Of a DNA stretch of 64,000 nucleotides, positions 19,494 to 27,305 are shown in pieces; within the stretch, counting starts at the first letter, position 1; each line of letters starts with the position of its first letter. The stretch lies in assembly GCF_003263515.1 (NCBI RefSeq), contig NZ_JYDE01000032.1, forward strand, positions 37,307 to 101,306. Direction: 5' to 3'. Origin of the DNA: Rahnella inusitata. Lineage in GTDB: Bacteria; Pseudomonadota; Gammaproteobacteria; Enterobacterales; Enterobacteriaceae. The notes under the pieces are model-generated. The model saw only the letters and a program-made list of their open reading frames with translations, was not told the origin of the DNA and did no database searches. The position numbers and the translations under genes are program-made.

Positions 19494-20957
19494 TCAGACA
19501 GTACGCAGCGCGACCTGCTGCTGGTACAGCTCACGCCAGGTTTTCAGGCGCGCGCTCAGCATGTCGCGGGCACCGGCGTCGGGCATAAACTGTCGCGCGA
19601 CCGGCGGCTTGCTGCACACTTCGCAAAAATTCCCGCCTGCGGCCAGCCAGCCCAGGCGGGCTGCGCCGAGTGCGCCTCCGGCTTCACCGCCGCTGTGGGT
19701 GATCACCGGCAGATCCAGTGCATCACTCATCAGTTGCGCCCAGCGGTCACTGCGCGCGCCGCCGCCGACCAGCGAACATTGTTGCAACTGCGTGCCCGCC
19801 TGTCGCATCACGTCGCGGCCATCGACCATGCCGAAGGCCACACCTTCAAGTACCGCATAACCCAGCGCGGCGCGGTCGGTGCTGTGCGTCATGGCGTGAA
19901 ACGCGCCGGTGGCGTAAGGATCGTTATGCGGCGTGCGCTCGCCGGAAAGATAGGGCAAAAACAACGGTGCCTGACGCTGTTGCGCCGGGTTTAGCTGCGC
20001 GATTTCGGCCAGCAGCGTGGTTTCGTTGCTGCCCACCAGATTGCAATACCAGCGCAGCGCACTGGCGGCGGTGAGCATGACGCTCATCTGATGCCAGCGG
20101 TCGGGCAGCGCGTGGCAAAACGCATGCACGGCGGACTGCGGATTCGGGCGAAAGCGATCGTTCACCGCAAACAGCACGCCGGAAGTGCCGAGCGAAATGA
20201 ACGCATCGCCGGGATCGACCGCGCCAATGCCTACCGCGCTGGCTGCGTTATCACCGCCGCCACCGGCGATCATCACGTCATCGCGCAAACCCCAGGCGCG
20301 GGCGATATCATTTTTCAAAGTGGCGCTGACCTCACTGCCTTCGGCTAAGCGCGGCATATGGTCCCGCGTCAGTCCGCAGGCAGCGAGCAGGGAATCTGAC
20401 CAGTCGCGCTTGGCCACGTCCAGCCACAACGTGCCCGCCGCGTCAGACATATCAGAGACTTTTTCGCCGCTCATCATCCAGCGCAGATAGTCTTTTGGCA
20501 GCAGCACAGTCGCCGTTTGCTCAAAGATATCCGGCTCGTGACGGGCCACCCACAACAGCTTGGGCGCAGTGAATCCGGGCATCGCCAGATTCCCTGCCAC
20601 CTGATGCAGCTCCGGCGCGCTTTGCGTCAGCTGCGTACATTCCGCCGCGCTGCGGGTGTCATTCCACAGAATGGCCGGACGCAGGATGCGCCCTTCGCGA
20701 CTGAGCAACACCGCGCCGTGCATCTGGCCGGAAAGGCCGATGGCGCGGATCTCCCGCCACTGCTGGGGCAGCCGGGTGCGCAGACGGGCGATCACCCGCT
20801 GCGTCGCCTGCCACCAGTCTTCCGGGTTCTGTTCTACCCAGTGCGGATGCGGGCGGGAGACATCCAGCGGTTCACCGACGCTTGCCAGCAGCGTGCCTTC
20901 TTCGTTAATCACTACGGCTTTAATTTCTGATGTGCCTAAATCCAGTCCGAGATACAT
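19494..20957 (-). CDS. dalK: D-xylulokinase of the arabitol operon
   Basis: FGGY-family carbohydrate kinase of 487 residues that phosphorylates D-xylulose, the product of DalD, to D-xylulose 5-phosphate. It has the N-terminal phosphate-binding motif GLDLGTSEIKAVV, the substrate segment SGQMHG and the C-terminal GGGARSDRWAQL signature. The start follows GAGGAAAACGCT and lies 10 bases after the dalD stop. A xylB paralogue may exist elsewhere in the genome; the position here argues for the arabitol role. Confidence 0.92.
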   Translation of the reverse strand: MYLGLDLGTSEIKAVVINEEGTLLASVGEPLDVSRPHPHWVEQNPEDWWQATQRVIARLRTRLPQQWREIRAIGLSGQMHGAVLLSREGRILRPAILWNDTRSAAECTQLTQSAPELHQVAGNLAMPGFTAPKLLWVARHEPDIFEQTATVLLPKDYLRWMMSGEKVSDMSDAAGTLWLDVAKRDWSDSLLAACGLTRDHMPRLAEGSEVSATLKNDIARAWGLRDDVMIAGGGGDNAASAVGIGAVDPGDAFISLGTSGVLFAVNDRFRPNPQSAVHAFCHALPDRWHQMSVMLTAASALRWYCNLVGSNETTLLAEIAQLNPAQQRQAPLFLPYLSGERTPHNDPYATGAFHAMTHSTDRAALGYAVLEGVAFGMVDGRDVMRQAGTQLQQCSLVGGGARSDRWAQLMSDALDLPVITHSGGEAGGALGAARLGWLAAGGNFCEVCSKPPVARQFMPDAGARDMLSARLKTWRELYQQQVALRTV

Positions 20958-20967
20958 AGCGTTTTCC

Positions 20968-22365
20968 TCAGGCGCGTTTCGCGTCGCTCAGCCACTGATT
21001 AACCCGTGCAACGGACTGGCGCATCAGGTCGGTGAATTCGCTTTTTGCTGCCAGTGAAGCAAACAGTTTTTCGTCGGTGGCAAAGCGGCCGAGCGGGTCG
21101 GCGCTGTCAAACAGGGCGTGAACCGCAGCGGCATCCAGAATGCCGTCCTGATACTCATACGGCAGACGGCTAAGGTGCCATTGCTGCATGTAGACGAAGA
21201 ACAGCGCAGGGAGCATGGCGGTCGCGCGCGGTGTCTGACCGCGCTGATAACATTCCTGCAAAGTCGGCGTGATGAACCCCGGAATTTTCGAGAAACCGTC
21301 GGCGGCGACGCGCTGGTTGGTATCCTGAATGTGCGGATTACTGAAGCGCTCGAGCACCACATCACGGTAACTCGCCAGATCAAGCGGGCTCGGCGAAAGG
21401 GACGGGATCACGTCTTCGGTGACGTAGTCCCAGGCCATTCGGCAGATGTTCTCCGTGCGGGTACTCACGTCGATAAAGCTCTGCCCGAGCAAGGTGCCCG
21501 CCCAGGCAATGCAGCTGTGGCTGGCGTTGAGGATGCGGATCTTCGCTTCCTCATACGGCAGTACGGATCCCACCATTTCCACGCCGACATCCTCCAGCGC
21601 CGGGCGGCCAGCGATGAAATCGTCTTCCACCACCCACTGAATAAAAGCTTCACCCATTACCGGTGCACGGTCTTTAAAGCCGGTGGCCGCTTCAACGCGC
21701 ATCGCCACTTCCGGTGAGGGACGCGGCGTGATGCGGTCAACCATAGTATTCGGGCTGCGGGTGTGGTTTTTCACCCAGGCGATGACGTCTTTCTGCTGGC
21801 GCAGTGCCAAAAACTGCAACAGCCCGTTGCGGAATCGTTCGCCGTTGTGACGCAGGTTGTCGCAGTTAAGCAGCGTGACGTCACCCCCTTTTTGTTCAAT
21901 GCGACGTGCCAGAATGTGGGCGATAGCACCATAAATCGTGCGGCATCCGCCGTGGATATCGGCCTGAACGTCGGCATTTTGCTGATCCAGATTGAACTGG
22001 TTATCGAGGTAATAACCGCCTTCAGTCACGGTAAATGAAATCACTTTGGTTTGCGGATCCGCGCCCTGTGCAACCAGCGCTGCCAGTTCGTTATCCCACG
22101 GAATGATTTTTTGAATCGACGTGATCATTTCATATGCCCGCTCACCCTGTGGCGTCACGGTTTCGAGCACGTATTTGCCCTCCTGCGCAGCCAGCGCATT
22201 CAGCACCGGTACGCCGTCTTCACGAATATTGCCCAGCGCAATCGACCAGCGATCGTCGCCCTGAATCAACAAACGGTGCAGATACCATGCCTGATGGGCA
22301 CGGTGGAACGAGCCGCTGCCAATATGCAGCCAGATGGATGACGCAGAGTTATGAGTCTTGTTCAT
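20968..22365 (-). CDS. dalD: D-arabitol 4-dehydrogenase
   Basis: Polyol dehydrogenase of the mannitol dehydrogenase family, 465 residues, oxidising D-arabitol to D-xylulose with NAD+. An N-terminal nucleotide-binding segment ([17 protein letters not shown]) precedes the MDH C-terminal domain, which has the family catalytic-lysine region [14 protein letters not shown]. First gene of the operon, with a CGGAGA ribosome site. The upstream region carries repeated operator-like elements. Confidence 0.93.
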   Translation of the reverse strand: MNKTHNSASSIWLHIGSGSFHRAHQAWYLHRLLIQGDDRWSIALGNIREDGVPVLNALAAQEGKYVLETVTPQGERAYEMITSIQKIIPWDNELAALVAQGADPQTKVISFTVTEGGYYLDNQFNLDQQNADVQADIHGGCRTIYGAIAHILARRIEQKGGDVTLLNCDNLRHNGERFRNGLLQFLALRQQKDVIAWVKNHTRSPNTMVDRITPRPSPEVAMRVEAATGFKDRAPVMGEAFIQWVVEDDFIAGRPALEDVGVEMVGSVLPYEEAKIRILNASHSCIAWAGTLLGQSFIDVSTRTENICRMAWDYVTEDVIPSLSPSPLDLASYRDVVLERFSNPHIQDTNQRVAADGFSKIPGFITPTLQECYQRGQTPRATAMLPALFFVYMQQWHLSRLPYEYQDGILDAAAVHALFDSADPLGRFATDEKLFASLAAKSEFTDLMRQSVARVNQWLSDAKRA

Positions 22366-22398
22366 CAGATTCTCCGTTAAGGGTTTTTAGCTTTGATT

Positions 22399-22481
22399 TG
22401 GGCTTAAGCTCTGTGTGTGGGCTTTTGCTCATTTGCGCTAAGCCTAATAGAACATTTGCTCTTTAGTTGGGCTTTAGCTCA
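22399..22481. promoter_or_regulatory. Repeated operator-like elements between dalD and dalR
   Basis: Three near-identical 14-mers with imperfect dyad symmetry lie at 22399-22412 (TGGGCTTAAGCTCT), 22418-22431 (TGGGCTTTTGCTCA) and 22468-22481 (TGGGCTTTAGCTCA), with a weaker copy at 22449-22462. The first two start 19 bases apart. They are the best candidates for DalR binding sites controlling both divergent genes. Confidence 0.7.
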
Positions 22482-22573
22482 CAAATTTTGTTTTTCAGGG
22501 GATTTAGCGATCACGGCGCAGGGCGAAAGACGATAAAATCCGGCCATTGAAATCTTCGGGTCGGGCGGTGCGC

Positions 22574-23518
22574 ATGAGTAAGAATGATAAAAAACTGGAT
22601 CTGGCGGCGCGGGCGGCGTGGATGTATTACGTGGCAGGACAAACGCAGAATCAAATCGCCGATGCGCTCGGCGTTTCGCGTCAGGTTGCGCAACGTTTGG
22701 TCGCCAGCGCGCTGGATAACGGGCTGGTCAGCGTGCATATTTCTCACTCCGTCGGGCGCTGCATGGAGCTGGCGTCACAGCTGCAAAAGCGTTACGGGCT
22801 AGGCGTCTGTCAGGTAGTGCCGGGGCAGGGGATGGAAAGTGCCGGGATCCACCACGCCATCGCTGTGGCTGGCGCGGAAGTGATGACGCAGTTTATCCGC
22901 AGCGATAAACCGATGATTATCGGCGTGGGATCCGGGCGCAGCCTGAAAGCGGCCATCGACGAGCTGGCGGATATCGAACGGCCGCAGCACAGCAGCGTCT
23001 CGTTGATCGGTGCGATTGCCTCCGACGGTTCCTGTACCCGATACGACGTGCCGCTGCTGATGGCGCAAAAAACGCAGGGTCGCTACTTCATTCTTCCCGC
23101 GCCGCTGTTCGCCGACGGCGAGGAAGACCGCGCGATGTGGTGCAGCCACCGCATTTACCGTACGGTCAGCGAAAAAGCCAGCCAGGCAGACGTGACATTT
23201 ATTGGCGTTGGCACCATTGAACCGGGCTGTCCGCTGCATAAGGACGGCTTTATCAGCGGCGACGACGTGGCGCTGCTGATGGAGAAAGGCGCCGTGGCCG
23301 AAGTGCTCGGGCATTTCATGGATCCGGATGGAAACCGCATCAGCAGCGATCTCAATGCCCGCCTCACCAGCGTCGGGCCGAAGCCGCACGATGACCAGCC
23401 GGTGATCGCGCTGGCAGGGGGATCCGGCAAACACGTTGCCATCCGTGCCGCGCTCAATGGCCGCTGGATCAACGGGCTGGTCACGGATGAGGTTTGTGCG
23501 CAGGCGCTGTTGGGGTAG
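22574..23518 (+). CDS. dalR: SorC-family transcriptional regulator of the arabitol operon
   Basis: Sugar-responsive regulator of 314 residues. An N-terminal HTH (QNQIADALGVSRQVAQRLVASALDNGLV) precedes a sugar-phosphate isomerase-like effector domain (GVGSGRSLKAAIDEL, GGSGKHVAIRAAL). It is transcribed away from dalD, as in the Klebsiella dal locus. The ATG at 22574 was chosen; an in-frame TTG at 22547 is possible but neither has a strong ribosome site. Confidence 0.88.
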   Translation: MSKNDKKLDLAARAAWMYYVAGQTQNQIADALGVSRQVAQRLVASALDNGLVSVHISHSVGRCMELASQLQKRYGLGVCQVVPGQGMESAGIHHAIAVAGAEVMTQFIRSDKPMIIGVGSGRSLKAAIDELADIERPQHSSVSLIGAIASDGSCTRYDVPLLMAQKTQGRYFILPAPLFADGEEDRAMWCSHRIYRTVSEKASQADVTFIGVGTIEPGCPLHKDGFISGDDVALLMEKGAVAEVLGHFMDPDGNRISSDLNARLTSVGPKPHDDQPVIALAGGSGKHVAIRAALNGRWINGLVTDEVCAQALLG

Positions 23519-23548
23519 TGGGCGTGGGTCTTAGATAAAAGGATAGGG

Positions 23549-23884
23549 ATGATGAAAACAGTTGAGCTTTTGCAGTACACCCTGAAGCCGGGAACAGGAC
23601 ATGATTTTCATAGAATCATGTCAGAACAGAGTGTGCCTCTCCATCGTGATGCGGGAATGGATGTCGTTTCTTTTGGAAATTCCCTGCACGATGAGGATTC
23701 CTATTACCTGATCCGCGCCTACAGTGATCCTGAGCATTTAAAATCTTCACAGGAAGAATTCTACAGTAGTGATGCATGGCGAACGGGACCCCGGGCTGCC
23801 ATCATTGACCGGATTCAAACCAGTGTAAAATCGGTGCTGATGCTTACGAGTGCTGCCACCGATGGGTTGAGGAGGATAGACTGA
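23549..23884 (+). CDS. NIPSNAP-like small protein
   Basis: A 111-residue protein resembling the NIPSNAP/dimeric alpha-beta barrel group (VELLQYTLKPGTGHDFHRIM, EDSYYLIRAYSDPEHL). Such proteins are small, cytoplasmic and usually of unknown substrate. AAGGA lies 5 bases before the first of two tandem ATGs. It begins 30 bases after dalR in the same direction and may share its transcript. Function is not assigned. Confidence 0.65.
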   Translation: MMKTVELLQYTLKPGTGHDFHRIMSEQSVPLHRDAGMDVVSFGNSLHDEDSYYLIRAYSDPEHLKSSQEEFYSSDAWRTGPRAAIIDRIQTSVKSVLMLTSAATDGLRRID

Positions 23885-24219
23885 AAGGTAATTGTGGTTG
23901 GGGATTATGTTCGGTAAAGGGCGGTTTTGAAATGCTTACGAAAGGCTTAGTCGTAAGCTAAACCGATCTCTTAGCCCTGGACTGGCGTCAGAATGATATC
24001 AACTCCGGGATGATTTATTAGTGAGGCACAAAGCGTTATAAGGTCGGGGTTAAGGGCGCTGAAGTGTGTGGGGCTTCTGTCAGGATAAGGTTGTTCGAGA
24101 TAATACAATTTTATGACGTTAATTTGATCGACCATTAAATACATTCCCAGTTAACGCTGGGTATTTTTTTCTTAAAAAAGTGTAATACGTATTACTTTGT
24201 AAATATGTAAATAAGTTGC
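23885..24219. other. Intergenic stretch with inverted repeat and terminator
   Basis: Apart from the short minus-strand ORF, it contains a GCTTACGA/TCGTAAGC inverted repeat at 23934-23958 and a plus-strand terminator at 24146-24170 (CCCAG/CTGGG stem followed by TATTTTTTT). Confidence 0.5.
23971..24144 (-). CDS. Short unassigned ORF
   Basis: Open frame of 57 codons (54 if the second ATG at 24135 is used), with residues such as YYLEQPYPDRSPTHFSALN and ending HPGVDIILTPVQG. The composition looks protein-like rather than random. The ribosome site is weak and the start overlaps a hairpin. I do not recognise it; it may be a remnant of a larger gene. Confidence 0.3.
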   Translation of the reverse strand: MYLMVDQINVIKLYYLEQPYPDRSPTHFSALNPDLITLCASLINHPGVDIILTPVQG

Positions 24220-24369
24220 ATGCTACAGCACCCCAAACATCATAAAAATTCGGGCGATAGTGCCAACGGTGGTCACGGTGGTCACGGTGAGGAGGGTGGA
24301 TCATCAGATAATGCCCCTGGAGGCGCTGGTGGTGACGGAGGCAACAATGATCAGCCAAAACCTTTATAA
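24220..24369 (+). CDS. Glycine-rich mini-ORF
   Basis: A 49-codon frame whose product is dominated by GG pairs with H, D, N and E between them (NGGHGGHGEEGG, GGAGGDGGNN). No strong ribosome site is visible. Its 3' end overlaps, in another frame, the ribosome site and start of the next small gene, which could indicate coupling or a decayed duplicate. I do not recognise it. Confidence 0.35.
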   Translation: MLQHPKHHKNSGDSANGGHGGHGEEGGSSDNAPGGAGGDGGNNDQPKPL

Positions 24370-24577
24370 ACGATGCTTTGTCTTACTTAAATGGTCTCCT
24401 TTTGTCTTGGCCGCATTCACACACTTCAGTTATGCGTCTTCTGGCCATCCGATCCTTTTCTCCCATTCCTCTTTACTGATTTCCGATGGTGGAAACGGGG
24501 GCAATGCTGGATCAGGCAGCAACGGCGATGGCGGGCGATGGCGGAATGACCTTAACCCGTTAATTGATACATCGTGA
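24347..24577 (+). CDS. Predicted secreted glycine-rich small protein
   Basis: A 76-residue ORF whose ATG is preceded by GGAGG with a 6-base spacer, an excellent ribosome site. The N-terminus looks like a Sec signal peptide (NLYKRCFVLLKWSPFVLAAF, possible cleavage after FSYA), followed by a short linker and a glycine-rich tail (DGGNGGNAGSGSNGDGG). The tail composition matches that of the overlapping upstream mini-ORF. No family is recognised. Confidence 0.5.
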   Translation: MISQNLYKRCFVLLKWSPFVLAAFTHFSYASSGHPILFSHSSLLISDGGNGGNAGSGSNGDGGRWRNDLNPLIDTS

Positions 24578-24598
24578 TGTTAGTAATGCCTTAACCAG

Positions 24599-24685
24599 TT
24601 GTGAGAACAATGGCGAACTTCCGCTCCTCGCTCACAACGGACCTTCGAGCTGATCAGCTAGTCCGCTTAGTGCCAAAAGCGGACG
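24599..24685. repeat. Pair of inverted repeats downstream of the glycine-rich gene
   Basis: TTGTGAG (24599) pairs with CTCACAA (ending near 24637), and GTCCGCTT pairs with AAGCGGAC at 24661-24685. No T-tract follows on either strand. They sit between the glycine-rich ORFs and the first GNAT gene. Confidence 0.5.
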
Positions 24686-24704
24686 TCAGATCCGCTAGAT
24701 ACAA

Positions 24705-25157
24705 TCAGCGCAATGGTTTTGAGAAACAGACAGCTTCTGTCCTGCCTATGTATGGGCCGTAATTCTCAATACGGATATAACCATTTTTCTCGTAGAAATT
24801 TACAGCCCGATAGTTCATGTGTCGGGTCCCCAGCCTAAGTTCTCTATATCCCATCTCTTTTGCAGATTTTTCAAGAAAAGTAAGTAAGGCACCGCCAATC
24901 CCTGACACACTTCGGTCTGAAAACATTCTTTTAAGCTCGGCGATATTTTGCGTTAATGGCCGTATAGCACCGCATCCTATAGCTTTGCCATGAGAATTCT
25001 TTGCTAATGCCCATAAAGCTTTGTCATCACTCATTGCTTCAACGGTGAAATTGCTTTTGCCATTATCACCAGTAATAGCGGCAAGTTCTACTGACAGCAT
25101 TTCGATTAAGCGATGGGATTCTGAAGAAAATGGATCTGATTTCTCTACTGTTATCAT
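24705..25157 (-). CDS. GNAT-family N-acetyltransferase
   Basis: A 150-residue acetyltransferase. Typical GNAT features are seen: a beta-strand followed by an acetyl-CoA loop (SGIGGALLTFLEKSAKEMGY, a loose R/Q-x-x-G-x-G/A motif) and the C-terminal NYRAVNFYEKNGYI segment. The start gives MITVEKSDPF with AGGG upstream; the frame runs upstream into a hydrophobic stretch not typical of the family. The substrate is unknown. The gene is bracketed by two copies of a 14-base sequence. Confidence 0.8.
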   Translation of the reverse strand: MITVEKSDPFSSESHRLIEMLSVELAAITGDNGKSNFTVEAMSDDKALWALAKNSHGKAIGCGAIRPLTQNIAELKRMFSDRSVSGIGGALLTFLEKSAKEMGYRELRLGTRHMNYRAVNFYEKNGYIRIENYGPYIGRTEAVCFSKPLR

Positions 25158-25509
25158 GGTTATACCCTGCAGGATGAGTGTAACCAACATAAAGCATCCT
25201 GTTAAGGAAAGCATCAACCAAAACGGGGGATGGGACAACACTGTTTCCAAACTATCCCGAGGCTATCATGCCCGCTCCTCGCTCAAAGCTGCCAGTCAGT
25301 TCCTTTGATTTCCTAAAGATGTTTCAGTCGCCGTTCTGCATGCTTGGTTAGAAAATCCAGTGTGTCCAAGACGGCGCGGATTTAACTGTAATGGCTCTGA
25401 TTTGCCTGAAAGTGGTACGGTTTGGTTGCGTCAGGGCTGTATCTGGGCAGGCGCTCCTGAAAAATGGTTCACTGGACAGAATATGCGGTCTGTCTAGGAC
25501 GTGACTGTA
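25158..25509. other. Intergenic region between the two GNAT genes
   Basis: No gene is seen in these 352 bases. It carries the second copy of CCGCTCCTCGCTCA (25272-25285; first copy 24621-24634) and the first copy of a 26-base imperfect palindrome (25472-25497). Confidence 0.5.
25472..25497. repeat. 26-base imperfect palindrome, copy 1
   Basis: Begins CTGGACAGAAT and ends TGTCTAG, separated by 8 bases. A second copy, CTGGACAGAAT...TGTCCAG of the same length, lies at 25993-26018. The two copies bracket the second GNAT gene. Confidence 0.6.
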
Positions 25510-25962
25510 TTAACGCGCTGGGTCAATGAGGCATAGATGGTGCGTGACTTTTTCTATGCCAGTTAAAGCAGTAAAGCCAGCTCGTTCATAGAAGGTGAAT
25601 GCCGATGGAGGAGCGTTTGTGTTGATAAAATCAAACCAGTGGCCAGAATCCTTAAGTATTTCACTGAGCAGGGCGCTGCCAACCTGCCTTTTTCTCCATC
25701 CTGAGTCTACATAGAGATGTCGCAGACGTCCGATGCCAGTTTTTAGCGTAAATGGATCAACGTTGAGTCCACAAACGCCAACGATCAATCCATCTACAAA
25801 AGCCCCAATTAGTTTTTCTCCGGGTCTGTCAAAGCGGTTCAGTCCGCTAAGCCAGTTATCTTCCAGTCGGCGTAACATGTTAAATCCTTCAGCCATGCTC
25901 TGCGATTTTAACTCAGCAAATCCTGGGCTGTCCGGGGTGACGTTTGTGAGTTGGATATCCAT
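25510..25962 (-). CDS. GNAT-family N-acetyltransferase
   Basis: A 150-residue acetyltransferase; MDIQLTNVTPD start with GGGAG upstream. The central part (GIGRLRHLYVDSGWRKRQVG...LLSEIL) is the GNAT acetyl-CoA site (RKRQVGSAL as the R-x-x-x-x-G-x-A/L loop), and FTFYERAGFTAL is the usual C-terminal motif. It lies between two copies of a 26-base palindrome, an arrangement suggestive of a mobile or cassette-like unit. The substrate is unknown. Confidence 0.82.
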   Translation of the reverse strand: MDIQLTNVTPDSPGFAELKSQSMAEGFNMLRRLEDNWLSGLNRFDRPGEKLIGAFVDGLIVGVCGLNVDPFTLKTGIGRLRHLYVDSGWRKRQVGSALLSEILKDSGHWFDFINTNAPPSAFTFYERAGFTALTGIEKVTHHLCLIDPAR

Positions 25963-25992
25963 GATTCTCCCACTGATTTCAATCTGCATATT

Positions 25993-26018
25993 CTGGACAG
26001 AATTACGGGTGTGTCCAG
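25993..26018. repeat. 26-base imperfect palindrome, copy 2
   Basis: CTGGACA (25993-25999) and TGTCCAG (26012-26018) are perfect inverted arms. It shares its first 11 bases and six of the last seven with the copy at 25472. Confidence 0.6.
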
Positions 26019-26219
26019 TATGGCATTGGCACTCTCATACTTCTAATGCCATCAACGTCCCCCTTCTTTAAGGATAGCGTTGCCTCGACCCGTTGAACTC
26101 ACAGCCAGAAGCGGAAATAAAGAAATTGCGATACTTTGAGTGGTGAAAAGCCGTTTCCGCTCAGTTTTTAATATTGAGAGCGGCCTCATAACGTTTCCAG
26201 CAAATGATTAAGACAACAT

Positions 26220-27242
26220 TCACTCATTTACTGTATTAACGCCTCGCGCTGGTCGCTGACGCATAGCGCCCGGCGGATATCCATTAATGCGCTTAAAAGC
26301 TCTGCTAAACGCTGCCTGTGAGGCATAGCCGAGGCGAAGAGCAACGGTCTCAATTGAGATCTTTTCGTGAATAATCCAGTGACCTGCGATGCGCATTCGT
26401 ACCTCCCTTACATAGCGCTGAGGTGGTATGCCGATGATTGATTTGAAGCGTTCAGCAAAAACAGAACGTGACACATGCGACTGGGCAGCAAGCTCAGCAA
26501 CGGACCACTCCCGACCCGTATCGCGATGAATGGCCAGAATAGCACGGGCAAGTCGTGGATCACGTAACGCAGCGATCAGGCCAGCGGCGTTCTCGCTGCC
26601 GTTTTCGATCCATCCTCGCACAATCATGGCTGCCGCCACTTCTGCGAGGCGGGCCAGAATGCCCGCGAAGCCAGCGCGTCCGGAACAGATTTCAAATTTC
26701 ATCGCGCCCAGAATGGGAACCAGCCCCGGATAGATCTGTTCATTTGCCTCAACCACTATGGCCTGCGGCATCAGTTTACCAAGACCCTGCATTCCACCGA
26801 GATCGAACTCCATACAGCCATAAAATAGAACAGTGCTGGGTGTCGGATGCGAACTTGGGCAAGTATTGATTCCGCTGACGGCCTCGCCTAAAGGAGCAGA
26901 GCCTAATGTGTCGATATGTTGAAATGAACAGCTGACATCCGATATAAGCTGATGATCCTCACCCTGCGGCATAAATACCATGCTTCCGGCTTTCAGTTCG
27001 TGCAACGTACCGTCGTGTGTGCGAAGCAGAGCTGTACCCACAGCGATGTAATGAAAATAGGCATGTCCCGGCCTGTTGCTAAAACCGACGCCAAACTCAG
27101 AGCCAGTCTGTAAACGGCGATACTGCACACCACGCAGCCGCATTTCCAGCAGCAATTCACTGATGAGCTCGGATGAGAGGGCAAAATGTTTATTCACAGG
27201 CATAATCGGCGTTTCGGGTAAAAAATCAGGATGAGGCATCAT
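26220..27242 (-). CDS. AraC-family transcriptional regulator
   Basis: Regulator of 340 residues. The N-terminal cupin-type sensor (GHAYFHYIAVGTALLRTHDG, LKAGSMVFMPQGEDHQL) belongs to the AraC cupin_6 group, and the C-terminal part has two AraC HTH motifs (WSVAELAAQSHVSRSVFAERF and ETVALRLGYASQAAFSRAF). It is divergent from an MFS efflux gene with 63 bases between them, so it very probably controls that gene. Confidence 0.88.
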   Translation of the reverse strand: MMPHPDFLPETPIMPVNKHFALSSELISELLLEMRLRGVQYRRLQTGSEFGVGFSNRPGHAYFHYIAVGTALLRTHDGTLHELKAGSMVFMPQGEDHQLISDVSCSFQHIDTLGSAPLGEAVSGINTCPSSHPTPSTVLFYGCMEFDLGGMQGLGKLMPQAIVVEANEQIYPGLVPILGAMKFEICSGRAGFAGILARLAEVAAAMIVRGWIENGSENAAGLIAALRDPRLARAILAIHRDTGREWSVAELAAQSHVSRSVFAERFKSIIGIPPQRYVREVRMRIAGHWIIHEKISIETVALRLGYASQAAFSRAFKRINGYPPGAMRQRPARGVNTVNE

Positions 27243-27305
27243 AGATCGTCCGGCAGCTCAACTCTAGACTTGGTGTTGTAATTTTTACTCCAAGAAGAGT
27301 GTGTT

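Noticed and set aside
24260..24577. 105-codon ORF start upstream of the glycine-rich secreted protein
   Set aside because: The first 29 codons are an out-of-frame reading of the glycine-rich mini-ORF; the ATG at 24347 has the strong ribosome site and signal peptide.
24661..24685. attC site of an integron next to the GNAT genes
   Set aside because: The palindromes lack the conserved GTTRRRY/RYYYAAC core triplets and no integron integrase is present; only a general cassette-like arrangement can be claimed.
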